DNA of 64,000 nucleotides from Flavobacterium hydatis (GCF_000737695.1 NZ_JPRM01000003.1:124001-188000), one strand, 5' to 3'. Shown: positions 34,231 through 43,208, counted from the first letter of the stretch. Translations and numbers: made by a program. The notes: a model not told the origin generated them from the sequence alone.

Positions 34231-34307
34231 AATACTTAATACTTAATACTTAATACTTAATACTTAATACTTAATACTTAATACTTAATACTTAATACTT
34301 AATACTT
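34231..34307. repeat. Heptanucleotide microsatellite, 11 copies of AATACTT
   Basis: Eleven uninterrupted head-to-tail copies of the 7-mer AATACTT, between the EamA gene and the terminator of M13 copy 2. A 7-nt unit is typical of slippage-prone tracts. It lies outside coding sequence and just downstream of two converging genes. Confidence 0.9.
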
Positions 34308-34312
34308 AAATA

Positions 34313-34346
34313 AAAAACGGCTGCCTTATTAAAGACAGCCGTTTTT
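34313..34346 (-). terminator. Terminator of the second M13 peptidase gene
   Basis: AAAAACGGCTG (34313-34323) pairs with CAGCCGTTTTT (34336-34346); on the minus strand a T-run follows. It lies 12 nt past the peptidase stop. Confidence 0.88.
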
Positions 34347-34357
34347 GTATTTTTATT

Positions 34358-36418
34358 TTACCAAATCTTAACTCGTTTTGATGGTTCTATATACATCCCA
34401 TCTCCTGGTTTTATAGAAAATGCATCATAAAAAGCATCTACATTTTGCAACGGCACATAAGCTCGGTACATTCCCGGAGCGTGTGGATCTGTTTTAACCT
34501 GACTTTTTATTGCTTCATCACGGCTCTTAGTTCTCCAAACTGTTGCCCAAGAAATAAAGAAACGTTGTTCTGGTGTAAAACCATCTATTAATCCAGGGTT
34601 TCCATTGGCTTTCAAGTATAATTGCAATCCATCATAAGCTGCATTTATACCACCTAAATCGCCTATGTTTTCACCCAATGTAAACTTTCCGTCTACGTGA
34701 ATTCCAGGTAAAGGCTCTAATGCACTATATTGATTTGCCAATGCAGTTCCTAAAGCTGTAAATTGTTTTAAATCATCAGCTGTCCACCAGTCCACTAGAT
34801 TACCATTTGCGTTATAACGCGCACCCGAATCATCAAAACCATGAGAAATTTCATGACCAATTACAGCACCAATTCCGCCATAATTTACTGCTTCATCAGC
34901 TTGATAATTGTAAAATGGTGGTTGCAAGATAGCTGCTGGAAATACAATTTCGTTATACGATGGGTTGTAATACGCATTTACCGTTTGCGGAGACATTCCC
35001 CAAACCGTTTTATCTACAGGCTTTTTATATTTAGCAATATCCTGATTATAGTTCCATTTGGCTAGGTTAATACTATTATCAAAATAACTTCCTCCCTCAG
35101 ATACATCTTTAATAACCAACTCGCTATAATCTTTCCATTTGTCAGGATAACCAATTTTTATGGCAATTTTATTCAGTTTTTCAATTGCTTTAGTTTTAGT
35201 TTCTGCAGACATCCAAGGCAAATTGGTAATACGATTTTGGTACGCCAAAACTACATTCTGAATCATCTTTTCGGCTTTTACTTTAGCTTCAGCTGGAAAC
35301 ATTTTCTCAACATACAGTTTACCCAAAGATTCTCCAACCACTTGGTTTATTACCTGAAGTGCTCTTTCTTCTGCTGGACGTTGTTTTATTGCTCCAGTTA
35401 ATGTTTTTCCGTAAAAATCAAAACTAGCATCTTCTATTTGTGTAGTTAACTGCGAAGATGTTTTGTTTAACATACTCCATTTTAAATACTCTTTCCAAGC
35501 CCCTACTTTATTTTCGGTAAAAATGGTTTGTAATGCTTTCATGTAACGAGGTTGCGTTACAATAATCGTATCTATTTTTACCATTCCTATACCCGCAAGG
35601 TATTTATCCCACTGTATTGCAGGAGTCATTTTTTTAAGATCAGCAACAGCCGTCGGATTATATTGCAGTCTTCCGTCTCTACGCTCTACACGATCTAACC
35701 TTGGTGAAGACATCGCAATTTCTAAAGCTAAAATCTGTGCAGCGTTTTCTTTTGCCTTTTGTGGAGTCTCCCCTATTAATTGCAACATTCTTGCAATATG
35801 GGTTTCATACTTAGCACGTTTTTCTTTAGAGTCCTTATCTTCAGACACATAATAATCTTTATCCGACAATCCTAATCTACCTACGCTTAAGCTAACCGCA
35901 TTTACATTACTATTCTTTTTATCTGCTCCGATATAAAATCCAAAGAAACCAACGCCTCCCTGAGATTCCATTTCTGCTAAGAAATTCTGCAAATCGGCTA
36001 CATTTTTAATCGCATCAATTTTCTTTAAGTAAGGTTGAAGCGGTGTAATCCCTCTTTTATTTCTTCCTACAGTATCTAAGATTGTATTAAAAAGTGCAAT
36101 TGCTTTTCCTTGATCGGTATTCGATTTATATTTTTGACTTTTTGAAGCTTCTTTCAAAATTGCCAAAGCATCGTTGTCTGTCTTTTGGCGTAATTCATTA
36201 AAACTTCCCCAAGCGTTTCTATCACTAGGAATCTCGGTTTTGTCCACCCATGTCCCATTTACATATCTAAAGAAATCCTGACTTGGCTTAACATTTTTAT
36301 CCATTAAGGAAACATCAATTCCTGATGTTTTTGGCGCCGTGCTTTGCGCCTGACACACTGCAAATCCTAACATTGCTGGAATTGCAAACAACAAATGCCT
36401 GTTAATTTGTTTTTTCAT
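34358..36418 (-). CDS. M13 (neprilysin/PepO-type) metallopeptidase, copy 2
   Basis: 686 residues from the ATG at 36418; an upstream in-frame extension to 36448 overlaps the promoter box and is rejected. It starts with a signal peptide (HLLFAIPAMLGFAVCQAQ) and has the same zinc site (VIGHEISHGFDDSGARY, GENIGDLGGINAAYDG). It is highly similar to copy 1 throughout, with divergence concentrated around the GGSYFDNSINLAKWNYNQD segment. The pair is a recent-looking duplication with conserved length and promoter region; a small difference in substrate range is the likely reason for keeping both. Confidence 0.93.
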   Translation of the reverse strand: MKKQINRHLLFAIPAMLGFAVCQAQSTAPKTSGIDVSLMDKNVKPSQDFFRYVNGTWVDKTEIPSDRNAWGSFNELRQKTDNDALAILKEASKSQKYKSNTDQGKAIALFNTILDTVGRNKRGITPLQPYLKKIDAIKNVADLQNFLAEMESQGGVGFFGFYIGADKKNSNVNAVSLSVGRLGLSDKDYYVSEDKDSKEKRAKYETHIARMLQLIGETPQKAKENAAQILALEIAMSSPRLDRVERRDGRLQYNPTAVADLKKMTPAIQWDKYLAGIGMVKIDTIIVTQPRYMKALQTIFTENKVGAWKEYLKWSMLNKTSSQLTTQIEDASFDFYGKTLTGAIKQRPAEERALQVINQVVGESLGKLYVEKMFPAEAKVKAEKMIQNVVLAYQNRITNLPWMSAETKTKAIEKLNKIAIKIGYPDKWKDYSELVIKDVSEGGSYFDNSINLAKWNYNQDIAKYKKPVDKTVWGMSPQTVNAYYNPSYNEIVFPAAILQPPFYNYQADEAVNYGGIGAVIGHEISHGFDDSGARYNANGNLVDWWTADDLKQFTALGTALANQYSALEPLPGIHVDGKFTLGENIGDLGGINAAYDGLQLYLKANGNPGLIDGFTPEQRFFISWATVWRTKSRDEAIKSQVKTDPHAPGMYRAYVPLQNVDAFYDAFSIKPGDGMYIEPSKRVKIW

Positions 36419-36441
36419 ATTTGTTTTTAGTTTAGTATTTA

Positions 36442-36449
36442 CAAACATA
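36442..36449 (-). promoter_or_regulatory. -7 box (TATGTTTG) of M13 copy 2
   Basis: TATGTTTG on the minus strand fits TAnnTTTG and lies 24 nt ahead of the ATG. The preceding AACATTTTATTCAAAATAAT, then AACGA, is homologous to the region ahead of copy 1. Confidence 0.5.
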
Positions 36450-36632
36450 TCGTTATTATTTTGAATAAAATGTTAACGATTGTACGATTTTTAGCCAGAA
36501 AAATCAAAAATATCTAGTTGTTTCATAACAAAACAATTAATACTACAATACATTCTTATCTTCTTGGCAGAAATCACCTGCTATAATTTGGTTAAAAAAA
36601 ACAATGTTACCGTATTTAAAAAGAGGTTTTTG

Positions 36633-36640
36633 TACTTTTG
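36633..36640 (+). promoter_or_regulatory. -7 box (TACTTTTG) of the SCO gene
   Basis: TACTTTTG fits TAnnTTTG and is followed by CCCC, common in flavobacterial promoters. The ATG is only 16 nt downstream, so the leader is very short. A TTTG -33 box at the right distance is not evident. Confidence 0.45.
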
Positions 36641-36655
36641 CCCCAAATTTTGTTT

Positions 36656-37321
36656 ATGAAATCTTTACTCTATAAGTACAGGAAATTTTTCTTGGTCCTA
36701 TTCGTATTTTCAGCCGTCACAATTTCATTGTTTTATTCAGCATTAAAACCGAAGAAAACATTGCCTATTTTTAATCCAGCCGATGTAAACCCAGAACTGG
36801 TTGATAGCACTATGCAATACAAAAGCAAGTATCATACAATTGCCGATTTTTCGTTTGTAAACCAGAATGGCGATACGATTACTCAAAAAGATTATGATGG
36901 AAAAATATACGTAGCCGATTTCTTTTTTACTACTTGTGGTTCAATCTGTCCTAAAATGACAGCAAATCTTGCCGATGTACAAAAAGCGGTTTTAGATAAT
37001 CCTAAAGTAAAATTACTTTCGCATACCGTATTCCCAGAAACTGATAGTATTCCTGTTCTAAAAGCATACGCTGTAAAAAATGGTGTTGTAGATAGTAAAT
37101 GGAATTTGGTTACTGGCGACAAAAAAGAAATTTACACCATGGCAAGAAAATCTTATTTGGCTGTAAAACTAGGAAGACCTGACCAATTGTACGATATGGT
37201 ACATACAGAGAACTTTATTTTGGTAGATCAAAAAAGACGCGTACGTGGTTTTTATGACGGAACCAAGAAAGAAGATATTCAAAAACTTATAGAAGATATT
37301 AACTTTTTGTGTACCGAATAA
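36656..37321 (+). CDS. SCO1/SenC family protein (copper-binding thioredoxin fold)
   Basis: 221 residues from the ATG at 36656; a TTG 18 nt upstream lies in the promoter. An N-terminal membrane anchor (FFLVLFVFSAVTISLFYSAL) precedes a thioredoxin-like domain with the SCO metal site: CxxxC in FFFTTCGSICPKM and the distant His in MVHTENFILVD. SCO proteins load copper onto cytochrome oxidase subunit II or handle periplasmic thiols. It stands at the left edge of the metal gene region, 180 nt before feoA, and is likely separate in transcription. Confidence 0.85.
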   Translation: MKSLLYKYRKFFLVLFVFSAVTISLFYSALKPKKTLPIFNPADVNPELVDSTMQYKSKYHTIADFSFVNQNGDTITQKDYDGKIYVADFFFTTCGSICPKMTANLADVQKAVLDNPKVKLLSHTVFPETDSIPVLKAYAVKNGVVDSKWNLVTGDKKEIYTMARKSYLAVKLGRPDQLYDMVHTENFILVDQKRRVRGFYDGTKKEDIQKLIEDINFLCTE

Positions 37322-37504
37322 CTTTACGGTTTTAAATTTCCTCTCAAAATCGTTAAATCTCTGAATAAATGGTTTTCATTTAACTTTTAGAAGAGGCAAT
37401 CCTATATGTGAATTATATCTTAAAACATTGAAACCATAGGGGAAAACTGGCTTAAATCAATATTAAATGATTAATATTGCAATATTAATTCAATCTAAAT
37501 AAAC

Positions 37505-37735
37505 TTGAAACATTCTATCCACACCCTGAAAAAAGGCGAAAAAGCCATTATCAAAGAATTTGATATTGATTTAGTTCCGTTGAAATTATTAGAAATGGGT
37601 TGCTTGCCAGGTAACATGGTCGAATTGCTTCAAATTGCTCCGTTCGGAGATCCTTTATATTTGAATATTAATGGTTCGCATGTGGCTATTCGAATAGAAA
37701 CGGCACGTGTAATAGAAGTAGAAATAATCAAATAG
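37505..37735 (+). CDS. feoA: FeoA, cytosolic SH3-like partner of FeoB
   Basis: 76 residues starting at TTG; no ATG lies upstream in frame, and the next would remove the first strand. The FeoA SH3-like pattern is present: HTLKKGEKAIIKEFD, LKLLEMGCLPGNMVELLQIAPFGDPLYLNI and a final HVAIRIETARVIEVE. FeoA assists ferrous iron uptake through FeoB. The feoB ATG is 9 nt after the stop, so they are one operon. The TTG start may keep FeoA low relative to FeoB. Confidence 0.85.
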   Translation: MKHSIHTLKKGEKAIIKEFDIDLVPLKLLEMGCLPGNMVELLQIAPFGDPLYLNINGSHVAIRIETARVIEVEIIK

Positions 37736-37743
37736 AATTTGCA

Positions 37744-39843
37744 ATGAGTATTCAAAATATAAATGTTGCCTTAATCGGTAATCCAAATACAGGAAAAACT
37801 TCAGTTTTTAATCAATTAACAGGTCTTAATCAACAAGTAGGAAACTATCCAGGAATTACTGTTGAGAAAAAGATGGGATTTTGCAAATTACCAAATAACA
37901 TTAAAGCCAACATTCTCGATTTACCGGGAACATACAGTTTAAATGCCAGCTCTATTGATGAGAATGTGGTAATTGAACTTTTATTAAACAAAAACGACAA
38001 ATTATATCCAGATGTAGTACTTGTTGTTACAGATGTTGAAAATCTAAAAAGAAACTTACTTCTTTATACTCAGATAAAAGATCTTGAAATCCCAACAATA
38101 TTAGTCATTAACATGGCTGATAGAATGGAATCTAAAGGGATTACTCTAGACATCCCATATCTAGAGGAACATTTAAAAACAAAAATTGCTTTAATAAGTT
38201 CTCGTAAAGGTCACGGAATCGATGAGCTTAAAAACTTGATTGTTTCTTATAAAACTATTCCGAACGAACCGTGCTTAAACGCATCGGTTATTGACCCGGA
38301 GTATTTTAAGAGTTTACAACACGCTTTCCCAAACCAGTTATTATACAAACTGTGGTTGGTAATTACTCAAGATGTGAACTTCTTGAATTTAGATAGAAAC
38401 GAAGTTAGAAGTACGTTTACCAAATCGCATTCAGAGTTAAAACGTTTGCAACAAAAAGAAACCATCAAGAGGTATCAATTTATAAATGATGTCCTAAAAG
38501 AAGGTTTAAAAGTAGACCATACTGTTGCTAAAGATTTCCGTGCAAAACTAGACCGTGTATTAACCCACAAAGTTTGGGGTTACGCCATCTTTTTTGCCAT
38601 CTTGTTTATTATTTTTCAATCCATTTTCCAATGGTCAACAATACCAATGGACTTTATCGATAGTACGTTTGCATCATTAAGCACAATAGTTGCAGAAAGA
38701 TTGCCAAGCGGAATCTTAACCGACTTATTATCTCAGGGAATTATCCCAGGAATTGGCGGAATCTTGATATTTATTCCGCAAATTGCCTTTTTATTCCTCT
38801 TTATTTCCATACTTGAAGAAAGTGGTTATATGAGTCGTGTGGTTTTCCTTATGGATAAAATCATGCGCAAATTTGGACTATCAGGAAAAAGCGTTGTGCC
38901 TTTAATTTCAGGAACTGCTTGTGCAATTCCGGCAATTATGGCAACTCGTAATATCGAAAACTGGAAAGAAAGATTAATCACGATTTTAGTAACACCATTT
39001 ACAACTTGTTCGGCTAGATTACCTGTTTATGCTATTATTATTTCATTAGTAATACCAGACGAGCGTATTTTTGGATTCCTAAATATGCAAGGATTAACAT
39101 TAATGTTATTATATCTTCTAGGATTTGGGATGGCGATTTTGTCTTCTTATATCTTAAATAAAATACTAAAAATAAAATCCAAAACATATTTTGTAGTCGA
39201 AATGCCTAACTACAAAATGCCTTTATTCAAGAACGTTGCTATTAATGTTGTTGAGAAAACTAAAGCATTCGTTTTTGGAGCAGGAAAGATAATCTTGGCT
39301 ATATCGGTTGTTTTATGGTTTTTAGCCTCATACGGACCAGGAAAGAACTTTAATGATGCTGAAGCTATCGTAACCGAAAGACACAAAGAGAAGCCTCTAG
39401 ATGACTTTGAATTTGAAGAAGCAGTTGCATCTCAAAAAATAGAAAACTCTTATATCGGTTTAATGGGTAAAACCATCGAACCTGTAATATCACCATTAGG
39501 ATACGATTGGAAAATTGGTATTGCAATTATAAGCTCATTTGCAGCCCGTGAAGTATTTGTGGGAACGCTTGCAACTATTTACAGTGTAGGTGGTACCGAT
39601 AATGAAACGACCATAAAAAACAAAATGAAAGAAGAAATCAATCCGCAAACGGGTGAAAAAATCTTTAATTTTGCTTCAGGAATCTCATTGTTACTCTTTT
39701 ACGCCTTTGCATTACAGTGCGCAAGTACACTTGCAATTACCAAAAAAGAAACAAACTCTTGGAAATGGCCAATGGTTCAGCTCGTGTTAATGACCGGCTT
39801 TGCATACATTACTGCCTTACTGGCTTTTCAACTACTAAAATAA
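37744..39843 (+). CDS. feoB: FeoB, ferrous iron transporter
   Basis: 699 residues. An N-terminal G domain has GNPNTGKTS (G1, 12-20), the G3 DLPGTY region and NMAD (G4); a helical GDI-like domain follows. About ten membrane helices carry the conserved Fe-channel text FTTCSARLPVYAIIISLVIP and a later GKTIEPVISPLGYDWKIGIA, with SSFAAREVFVGTL. FeoB imports Fe2+ across the inner membrane driven by GTP. It lies in an operon with feoA upstream (9 nt) and the FeoB-associated small protein downstream. Confidence 0.95.
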   Translation: MSIQNINVALIGNPNTGKTSVFNQLTGLNQQVGNYPGITVEKKMGFCKLPNNIKANILDLPGTYSLNASSIDENVVIELLLNKNDKLYPDVVLVVTDVENLKRNLLLYTQIKDLEIPTILVINMADRMESKGITLDIPYLEEHLKTKIALISSRKGHGIDELKNLIVSYKTIPNEPCLNASVIDPEYFKSLQHAFPNQLLYKLWLVITQDVNFLNLDRNEVRSTFTKSHSELKRLQQKETIKRYQFINDVLKEGLKVDHTVAKDFRAKLDRVLTHKVWGYAIFFAILFIIFQSIFQWSTIPMDFIDSTFASLSTIVAERLPSGILTDLLSQGIIPGIGGILIFIPQIAFLFLFISILEESGYMSRVVFLMDKIMRKFGLSGKSVVPLISGTACAIPAIMATRNIENWKERLITILVTPFTTCSARLPVYAIIISLVIPDERIFGFLNMQGLTLMLLYLLGFGMAILSSYILNKILKIKSKTYFVVEMPNYKMPLFKNVAINVVEKTKAFVFGAGKIILAISVVLWFLASYGPGKNFNDAEAIVTERHKEKPLDDFEFEEAVASQKIENSYIGLMGKTIEPVISPLGYDWKIGIAIISSFAAREVFVGTLATIYSVGGTDNETTIKNKMKEEINPQTGEKIFNFASGISLLLFYAFALQCASTLAITKKETNSWKWPMVQLVLMTGFAYITALLAFQLLK

Positions 39844-39849
39844 TGTATC

Positions 39850-39975
39850 ATGATACAGGAAATAATAGCATTTGGAATTTTATTCATCTCTATCGCATTT
39901 TTAATTCGTAAGTTTTTCTGGAAATCTTCTAAAAAGAAAGATAACTGCGGAGGAAGTGATTGTGGATGTCACTGA
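39850..39975 (+). CDS. FeoB-associated Cys-rich membrane protein
   Basis: 41 residues, starting 6 nt after the feoB stop. A single N-terminal membrane helix (EIIAFGILFISIAFLIRKFFW) is followed by a Lys stretch and a short tail with three cysteines and a histidine (CGGSDCGCH). This is the layout of the FeoB-associated Cys-rich protein family, a functional stand-in for FeoC in Bacteroidota; it may bind iron near the FeoB exit. The gene is easily missed by automatic calling because of its length. Confidence 0.85.
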   Translation: MIQEIIAFGILFISIAFLIRKFFWKSSKKKDNCGGSDCGCH

Positions 39976-40001
39976 GAAAAGGTACTGAGGTACTAAGAAA
40001 C

Positions 40002-40055
40002 AAAGGTTCAAAGGTTGCTCGGTTTATGTTTAAACTCGACAATCTTTGAACCTTT
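40002..40055 (+). terminator. Hairpin past the feo operon
   Basis: AAAGGTTCAAAGGTTG (40002-40017) pairs with CAATCTTTGAACCTTT (40040-40055) with one mismatch, then TTCTTT. The left arm is a copy of the GGTTCAAAG words found in other repeat gaps, so it is both terminator and repeat. Confidence 0.5.
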
Positions 40056-40106
40056 TCTTTACACGATTTTTTCATCCTGAGCCGTGTCGAAGGACGTACG
40101 AGGCTT

Positions 40107-40335
40107 CGACAGAGTTTATCCTGACAAAATTACGAATAGAAAATCCGTTTTTATCCGTGTCTTCGCTTTTGCGAATCTGTTTAATCCGCGTTCTATTTAC
40201 GATGAAGTTTGTGGGCTCCGACAGAGTTTATCCTGACAAGATTACGAATAGAAAATCCATTTTTATCCGTGTCTTCGCTTTTGCGAATCTGTTTAATCCG
40301 CGTTCTATTTACGATGAAGCTTGTGGGGCTTCGAC
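40107..40335. repeat. 112-nt tandem duplication of a dispersed repeat
   Basis: The unit starting CGACAGAGTTTATCCTGACA at 40107 recurs at 40219 with an offset of 112 nt and very few differences. A third partial copy starts at 40332. Each unit contains TTTTTATCCGTGTCTTCGCTT, kin to the 'ttttatccgcgttttcgcc' text at 48.76 kb. No open gene overlaps it on plus. Confidence 0.85.
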
Positions 40336-40410
40336 TCCGCTCAGCCTGACAAGATTGAGTAATAAAAACCTGACTTTACTAAGACTGAAACTGAATACTG
40401 CGACTGAAAA

Positions 40411-41064
40411 CTACTGTACCTTCACAAAAAGATTCGAAGCTATTTTATTAGAAATCGTTAGTTCCTTATCGTTTACTTTAATTTTTAATGACAAATCGAA
40501 GCTTTCTTTTGATACACATTCGATTTTTGAACCTAAAGCAATTTCTTGTTTGTCTAGATATTGCAAGAATTCCGATGAAGTATCTTTTACGCCTACGCAA
40601 ACACCAACTTGATTCTCTACAAGTTCAGATAGTAATTGCTTTTCGACTTTAATGATTCGACCATGAGCATCAGGAATTGGATCTCCGTGTGGGTCTTCGG
40701 TAGGATTACCCAGAAAATCATCCAACTTATTAATTAATTGTTCTGATTTAATGTGTTCTAATTGTTCAGCAATATCATGTACTTCATCCCATGAAAAATC
40801 TAGTTTATCTACAAGAAATACTTCCCACAAACGATGTTTACGCACAATCATCTTGGCAGCTAATTTTCCGTTATCGGTTAATGAAACCCCTTGGTATTTT
40901 TTATAATTTATCAAATCCTTTTCGGATAGTTTTTTTAGCATATCTGTTACCGATGAGGCTTTTGTTTCCATCATTTCGGCAATAGCATTTGTACTAACCT
41001 CAGCTTCAGAAGAAGTGGTTAAATGATAAATAGCTTTAAGATAGTTTTCTTCTGAGAAAGTCAT
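40411..41064 (-). CDS. DtxR-family metal-dependent regulator (MntR/IdeR type)
   Basis: 217 residues. An N-terminal winged helix (SEENYLKAIYHLTTSSEAEV, then TNAIAEMMETKASSVTDMLKKL and GVSLTDNGKLAAKMI) is followed by the dimerisation and metal-binding region LWEVFLVDKLDFSWDEVHDI, AEQLEHIKSEQLINKLDDFLG and NPTEDPHGDPIPD. A small C-terminal SH3-like domain ends the protein. DtxR/MntR proteins bind palindromes and repress metal uptake genes under metal surplus. It lies 190 nt downstream of mntH on the same strand. The TTTAG-N6-CTAAA dyads at mntH and at the TonB-receptor gene are likely its targets. Confidence 0.88.
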   Translation of the reverse strand: MTFSEENYLKAIYHLTTSSEAEVSTNAIAEMMETKASSVTDMLKKLSEKDLINYKKYQGVSLTDNGKLAAKMIVRKHRLWEVFLVDKLDFSWDEVHDIAEQLEHIKSEQLINKLDDFLGNPTEDPHGDPIPDAHGRIIKVEKQLLSELVENQVGVCVGVKDTSSEFLQYLDKQEIALGSKIECVSKESFDLSLKIKVNDKELTISNKIASNLFVKVQ

Positions 41065-41170
41065 TTGATTTTAGATTTTAGAATGTTGATTTTAGATTTC
41101 AAATTTAGAAAACTTCACGTCTTTGCTTATCTGAATCTTTATCTCACTAATGAAACGTTTATTTTATTTT

Positions 41171-41232
41171 GAGGTTCTAAGAATGTGAGGTTCTAAGCTT
41201 TTTTAAGAATCTAAAAAAAACCTTAGAACCTT
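41171..41232 (-). terminator. Hairpin downstream of mntH
   Basis: Two direct copies of GAGGTTCTAAG (41171-41181 and 41187-41197) can each pair with CTTAGAACCTT (41222-41232). On the minus strand this follows the mntH stop by 24 nt. The words are shared with the repeats at 40.0 and 53.5 kb. Confidence 0.5.
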
Positions 41233-41255
41233 GGCAACTCAGTACCTCAGCAACT

Positions 41256-43124
41256 TTATTTAACAATAAACAAAGGTATCGAAATTTTATGACGCAACTT
41301 ATCGACTGTGGTACCAAAAAGCAAATCTTTAAACCCAGTATGTCCATGAGTTCCCATTACCAGAATATCAAAACTTCCTTTGTTTACAATGATTGGAATG
41401 ATATTGTTGGGTTTACCAAATCCAAGTTCGGTTTCAATCTTGAATCCTTTTGCCATGAGCATATCTTTATATTCTAGCAGCAGTTTTTCATCGATTGTGG
41501 TTTCGTGATCGTCTACATTTTGACCATACATATGAGCGCCAACTGTTTCGACCACGTGAATTAAAGTATAATTAGCATCTATTCCTCCCAACTCAAAAGC
41601 ACTATTAATTGCAGCTTCATCCGCATTAGAGAAATCAACTGTAATGGCGATATTCTTCTTGCTATACGTTTCTTTTACTGAAAAATGCAAGCTAAGATTA
41701 TGAGGTGAATGATTCTGAATGTTAGATTTAGCTTTGGCAACAAACGGTTTCACAACAATATAAAGCAGCAAAACCAAAAACGCTATTGCCAGCGGCACAA
41801 CGGTAAGCCAAAGCACAATCGGATTTTCCGAAGCTGCTAACCAGCCACTTATTTCATCAAAAACTAATTTTCCATTTAACGAAACGATGATTAAGGCAAT
41901 TATCCATGCTGTAACCTGAGTTAGTCGACCAATGTGAAACCCTTTCATCTTAGTTTTATCACTCACAAAGTGTATCAACGGAATTATAGCAAACCCTAAT
42001 TGCAAACTCAATATTACCTGACTTAAAATCAATAATTTTCCCGTGACGCTTTCCCCATAAATCAGGATTACGATTACTGCTGGAACAATTGCAATAATAC
42101 GAGTTAAGATTCGGCGTACCCAAGGCTGGATTCTCAGGTTTAGATATCCTTCCATAACAATCTGTCCTGCTAGAGTTCCTGTAATAGTAGAACTTTGCCC
42201 AGCAGCAATTAATGCTACAGCAAAAAGGATTGGCGCCCATTTGGTTCCTAAAAGTGGTTCCAGAAACTTATGCGCATCTTGAATCTCGGCTACCTCAAAC
42301 ATTCCGTTACGATGAAAAGTAGCTGCCGCTAAAATTAAAATGGCAGCATTTACAAAAAAAGCAAGATTAAGCGCAATTGTCGAATCAATAAAATTATATT
42401 TTAATGCTTGCTTGATTCCTGCGGTGCTGCGGTCAAACTTTCTTGTTTGAACCAAAGAGGAATGCAAGTATAAATTGTGAGGCATTACTGTTGCACCAAT
42501 AATTCCGATTGCAATATATAAAGCAGCAGAATTTGGTATAGATGGTATCAGTCCGTAAATAACTTTATCAAGTTCGGGCTCCGCAAAAATCATTTCAAAA
42601 ACAAAAGAAAACCCAATTATTGCAACCAGAACGATGATAAAAGCTTCCATCTTTCGGATGCCTTTATTGATAAGAAACAACAACAAGAAAGTATCAAGAA
42701 CAGTTATTAGAACTCCTTCGATAAGCGGAATATCAAATAACAGATTAATACCAATTGCCATTCCTAAAACCTCAGCAAGATCGCAGGCTGCAATAGCCAC
42801 CTCGGCAAGAATATATAATATATAATTGATGAATTTAGAATAGGTTTCTCTCGAAGCCTGTGCCAAATCGCGTTGGGTTACGATACCTAATCGGGCACTA
42901 AGACTTTGTAATAACAAAGCCATTAAATTACTCATTAACAAAACCCAAAGCAAGGCATACCCAAACTGACTTCCTCCTGCAATATCGGTCGCCCAGTTTC
43001 CCGGATCCATGTAACCGACACTCACCAAATAAGCTGGTCCAAAAAATGCTAATATTTTTCTAAATACTGAGGTTTTATTTTGCGTATGAACCGATTGGTT
43101 AACTTCTTCAAGAGATTTAGTCAT
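41256..43124 (-). CDS. mntH: Nramp divalent-metal transporter fused to a universal stress domain
   Basis: 622 residues from the ATG at 43124; an upstream extension in frame overlaps the promoter. The Nramp domain (about 1-440) has the metal site DPGN (40-43), and TVMPHN in helix 6, within eleven hydrophobic helices. The C-terminal 150 residues are a universal-stress-protein fold (KNIAITVDFSNADEAAINSA, and the nucleotide loop VMGTHGHTG). Nramp proteins import Mn2+ or Fe2+ with protons. The Usp tail, common in Bacteroidota homologues, may sense nucleotide or energy state. A perfect promoter and a DtxR-type dyad lie upstream. Confidence 0.9.
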   Translation of the reverse strand: MTKSLEEVNQSVHTQNKTSVFRKILAFFGPAYLVSVGYMDPGNWATDIAGGSQFGYALLWVLLMSNLMALLLQSLSARLGIVTQRDLAQASRETYSKFINYILYILAEVAIAACDLAEVLGMAIGINLLFDIPLIEGVLITVLDTFLLLFLINKGIRKMEAFIIVLVAIIGFSFVFEMIFAEPELDKVIYGLIPSIPNSAALYIAIGIIGATVMPHNLYLHSSLVQTRKFDRSTAGIKQALKYNFIDSTIALNLAFFVNAAILILAAATFHRNGMFEVAEIQDAHKFLEPLLGTKWAPILFAVALIAAGQSSTITGTLAGQIVMEGYLNLRIQPWVRRILTRIIAIVPAVIVILIYGESVTGKLLILSQVILSLQLGFAIIPLIHFVSDKTKMKGFHIGRLTQVTAWIIALIIVSLNGKLVFDEISGWLAASENPIVLWLTVVPLAIAFLVLLLYIVVKPFVAKAKSNIQNHSPHNLSLHFSVKETYSKKNIAITVDFSNADEAAINSAFELGGIDANYTLIHVVETVGAHMYGQNVDDHETTIDEKLLLEYKDMLMAKGFKIETELGFGKPNNIIPIIVNKGSFDILVMGTHGHTGFKDLLFGTTVDKLRHKISIPLFIVK

Positions 43125-43143
43125 TTCATAAAAATTATTAAAG

Positions 43144-43173
43144 CAAATATATACAAAAATAGTATTGCTCAAA
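43144..43173 (-). promoter_or_regulatory. mntH promoter
   Basis: On the minus strand TTTG (43173-43170), an 18-nt spacer and TATATTTG (43151-43144) give a perfect Bacteroidota promoter. The start should fall near 43137, leaving a leader of about 12 nt. Confidence 0.7.
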
Positions 43174-43180
43174 TATTTTT

Positions 43181-43196
43181 TTTAGCCTTGTCTAAA
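43181..43196. promoter_or_regulatory. DtxR-type dyad upstream of mntH
   Basis: TTTAGCCTTGTCTAAA is a 5-6-5 palindrome (TTTAG / CTAAA). It lies just upstream of the mntH -33 box, at about -51 from the expected start. The same site with two changes overlaps the TonB-receptor promoter at 46324-46339. Confidence 0.6.
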
Positions 43197-43208
43197 TCTT
43201 AAATGATT

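Noticed and set aside
34231-34307. CRISPR array
   Set aside because: The 7-nt units are contiguous with no spacers and no cas genes are in the window; it is a microsatellite.
40046-40612. A 188-residue plus-strand open frame over the 112-nt repeat
   Set aside because: It translates the tandem repeat itself and then the antisense of the DtxR-family gene; there is no protein-like composition.
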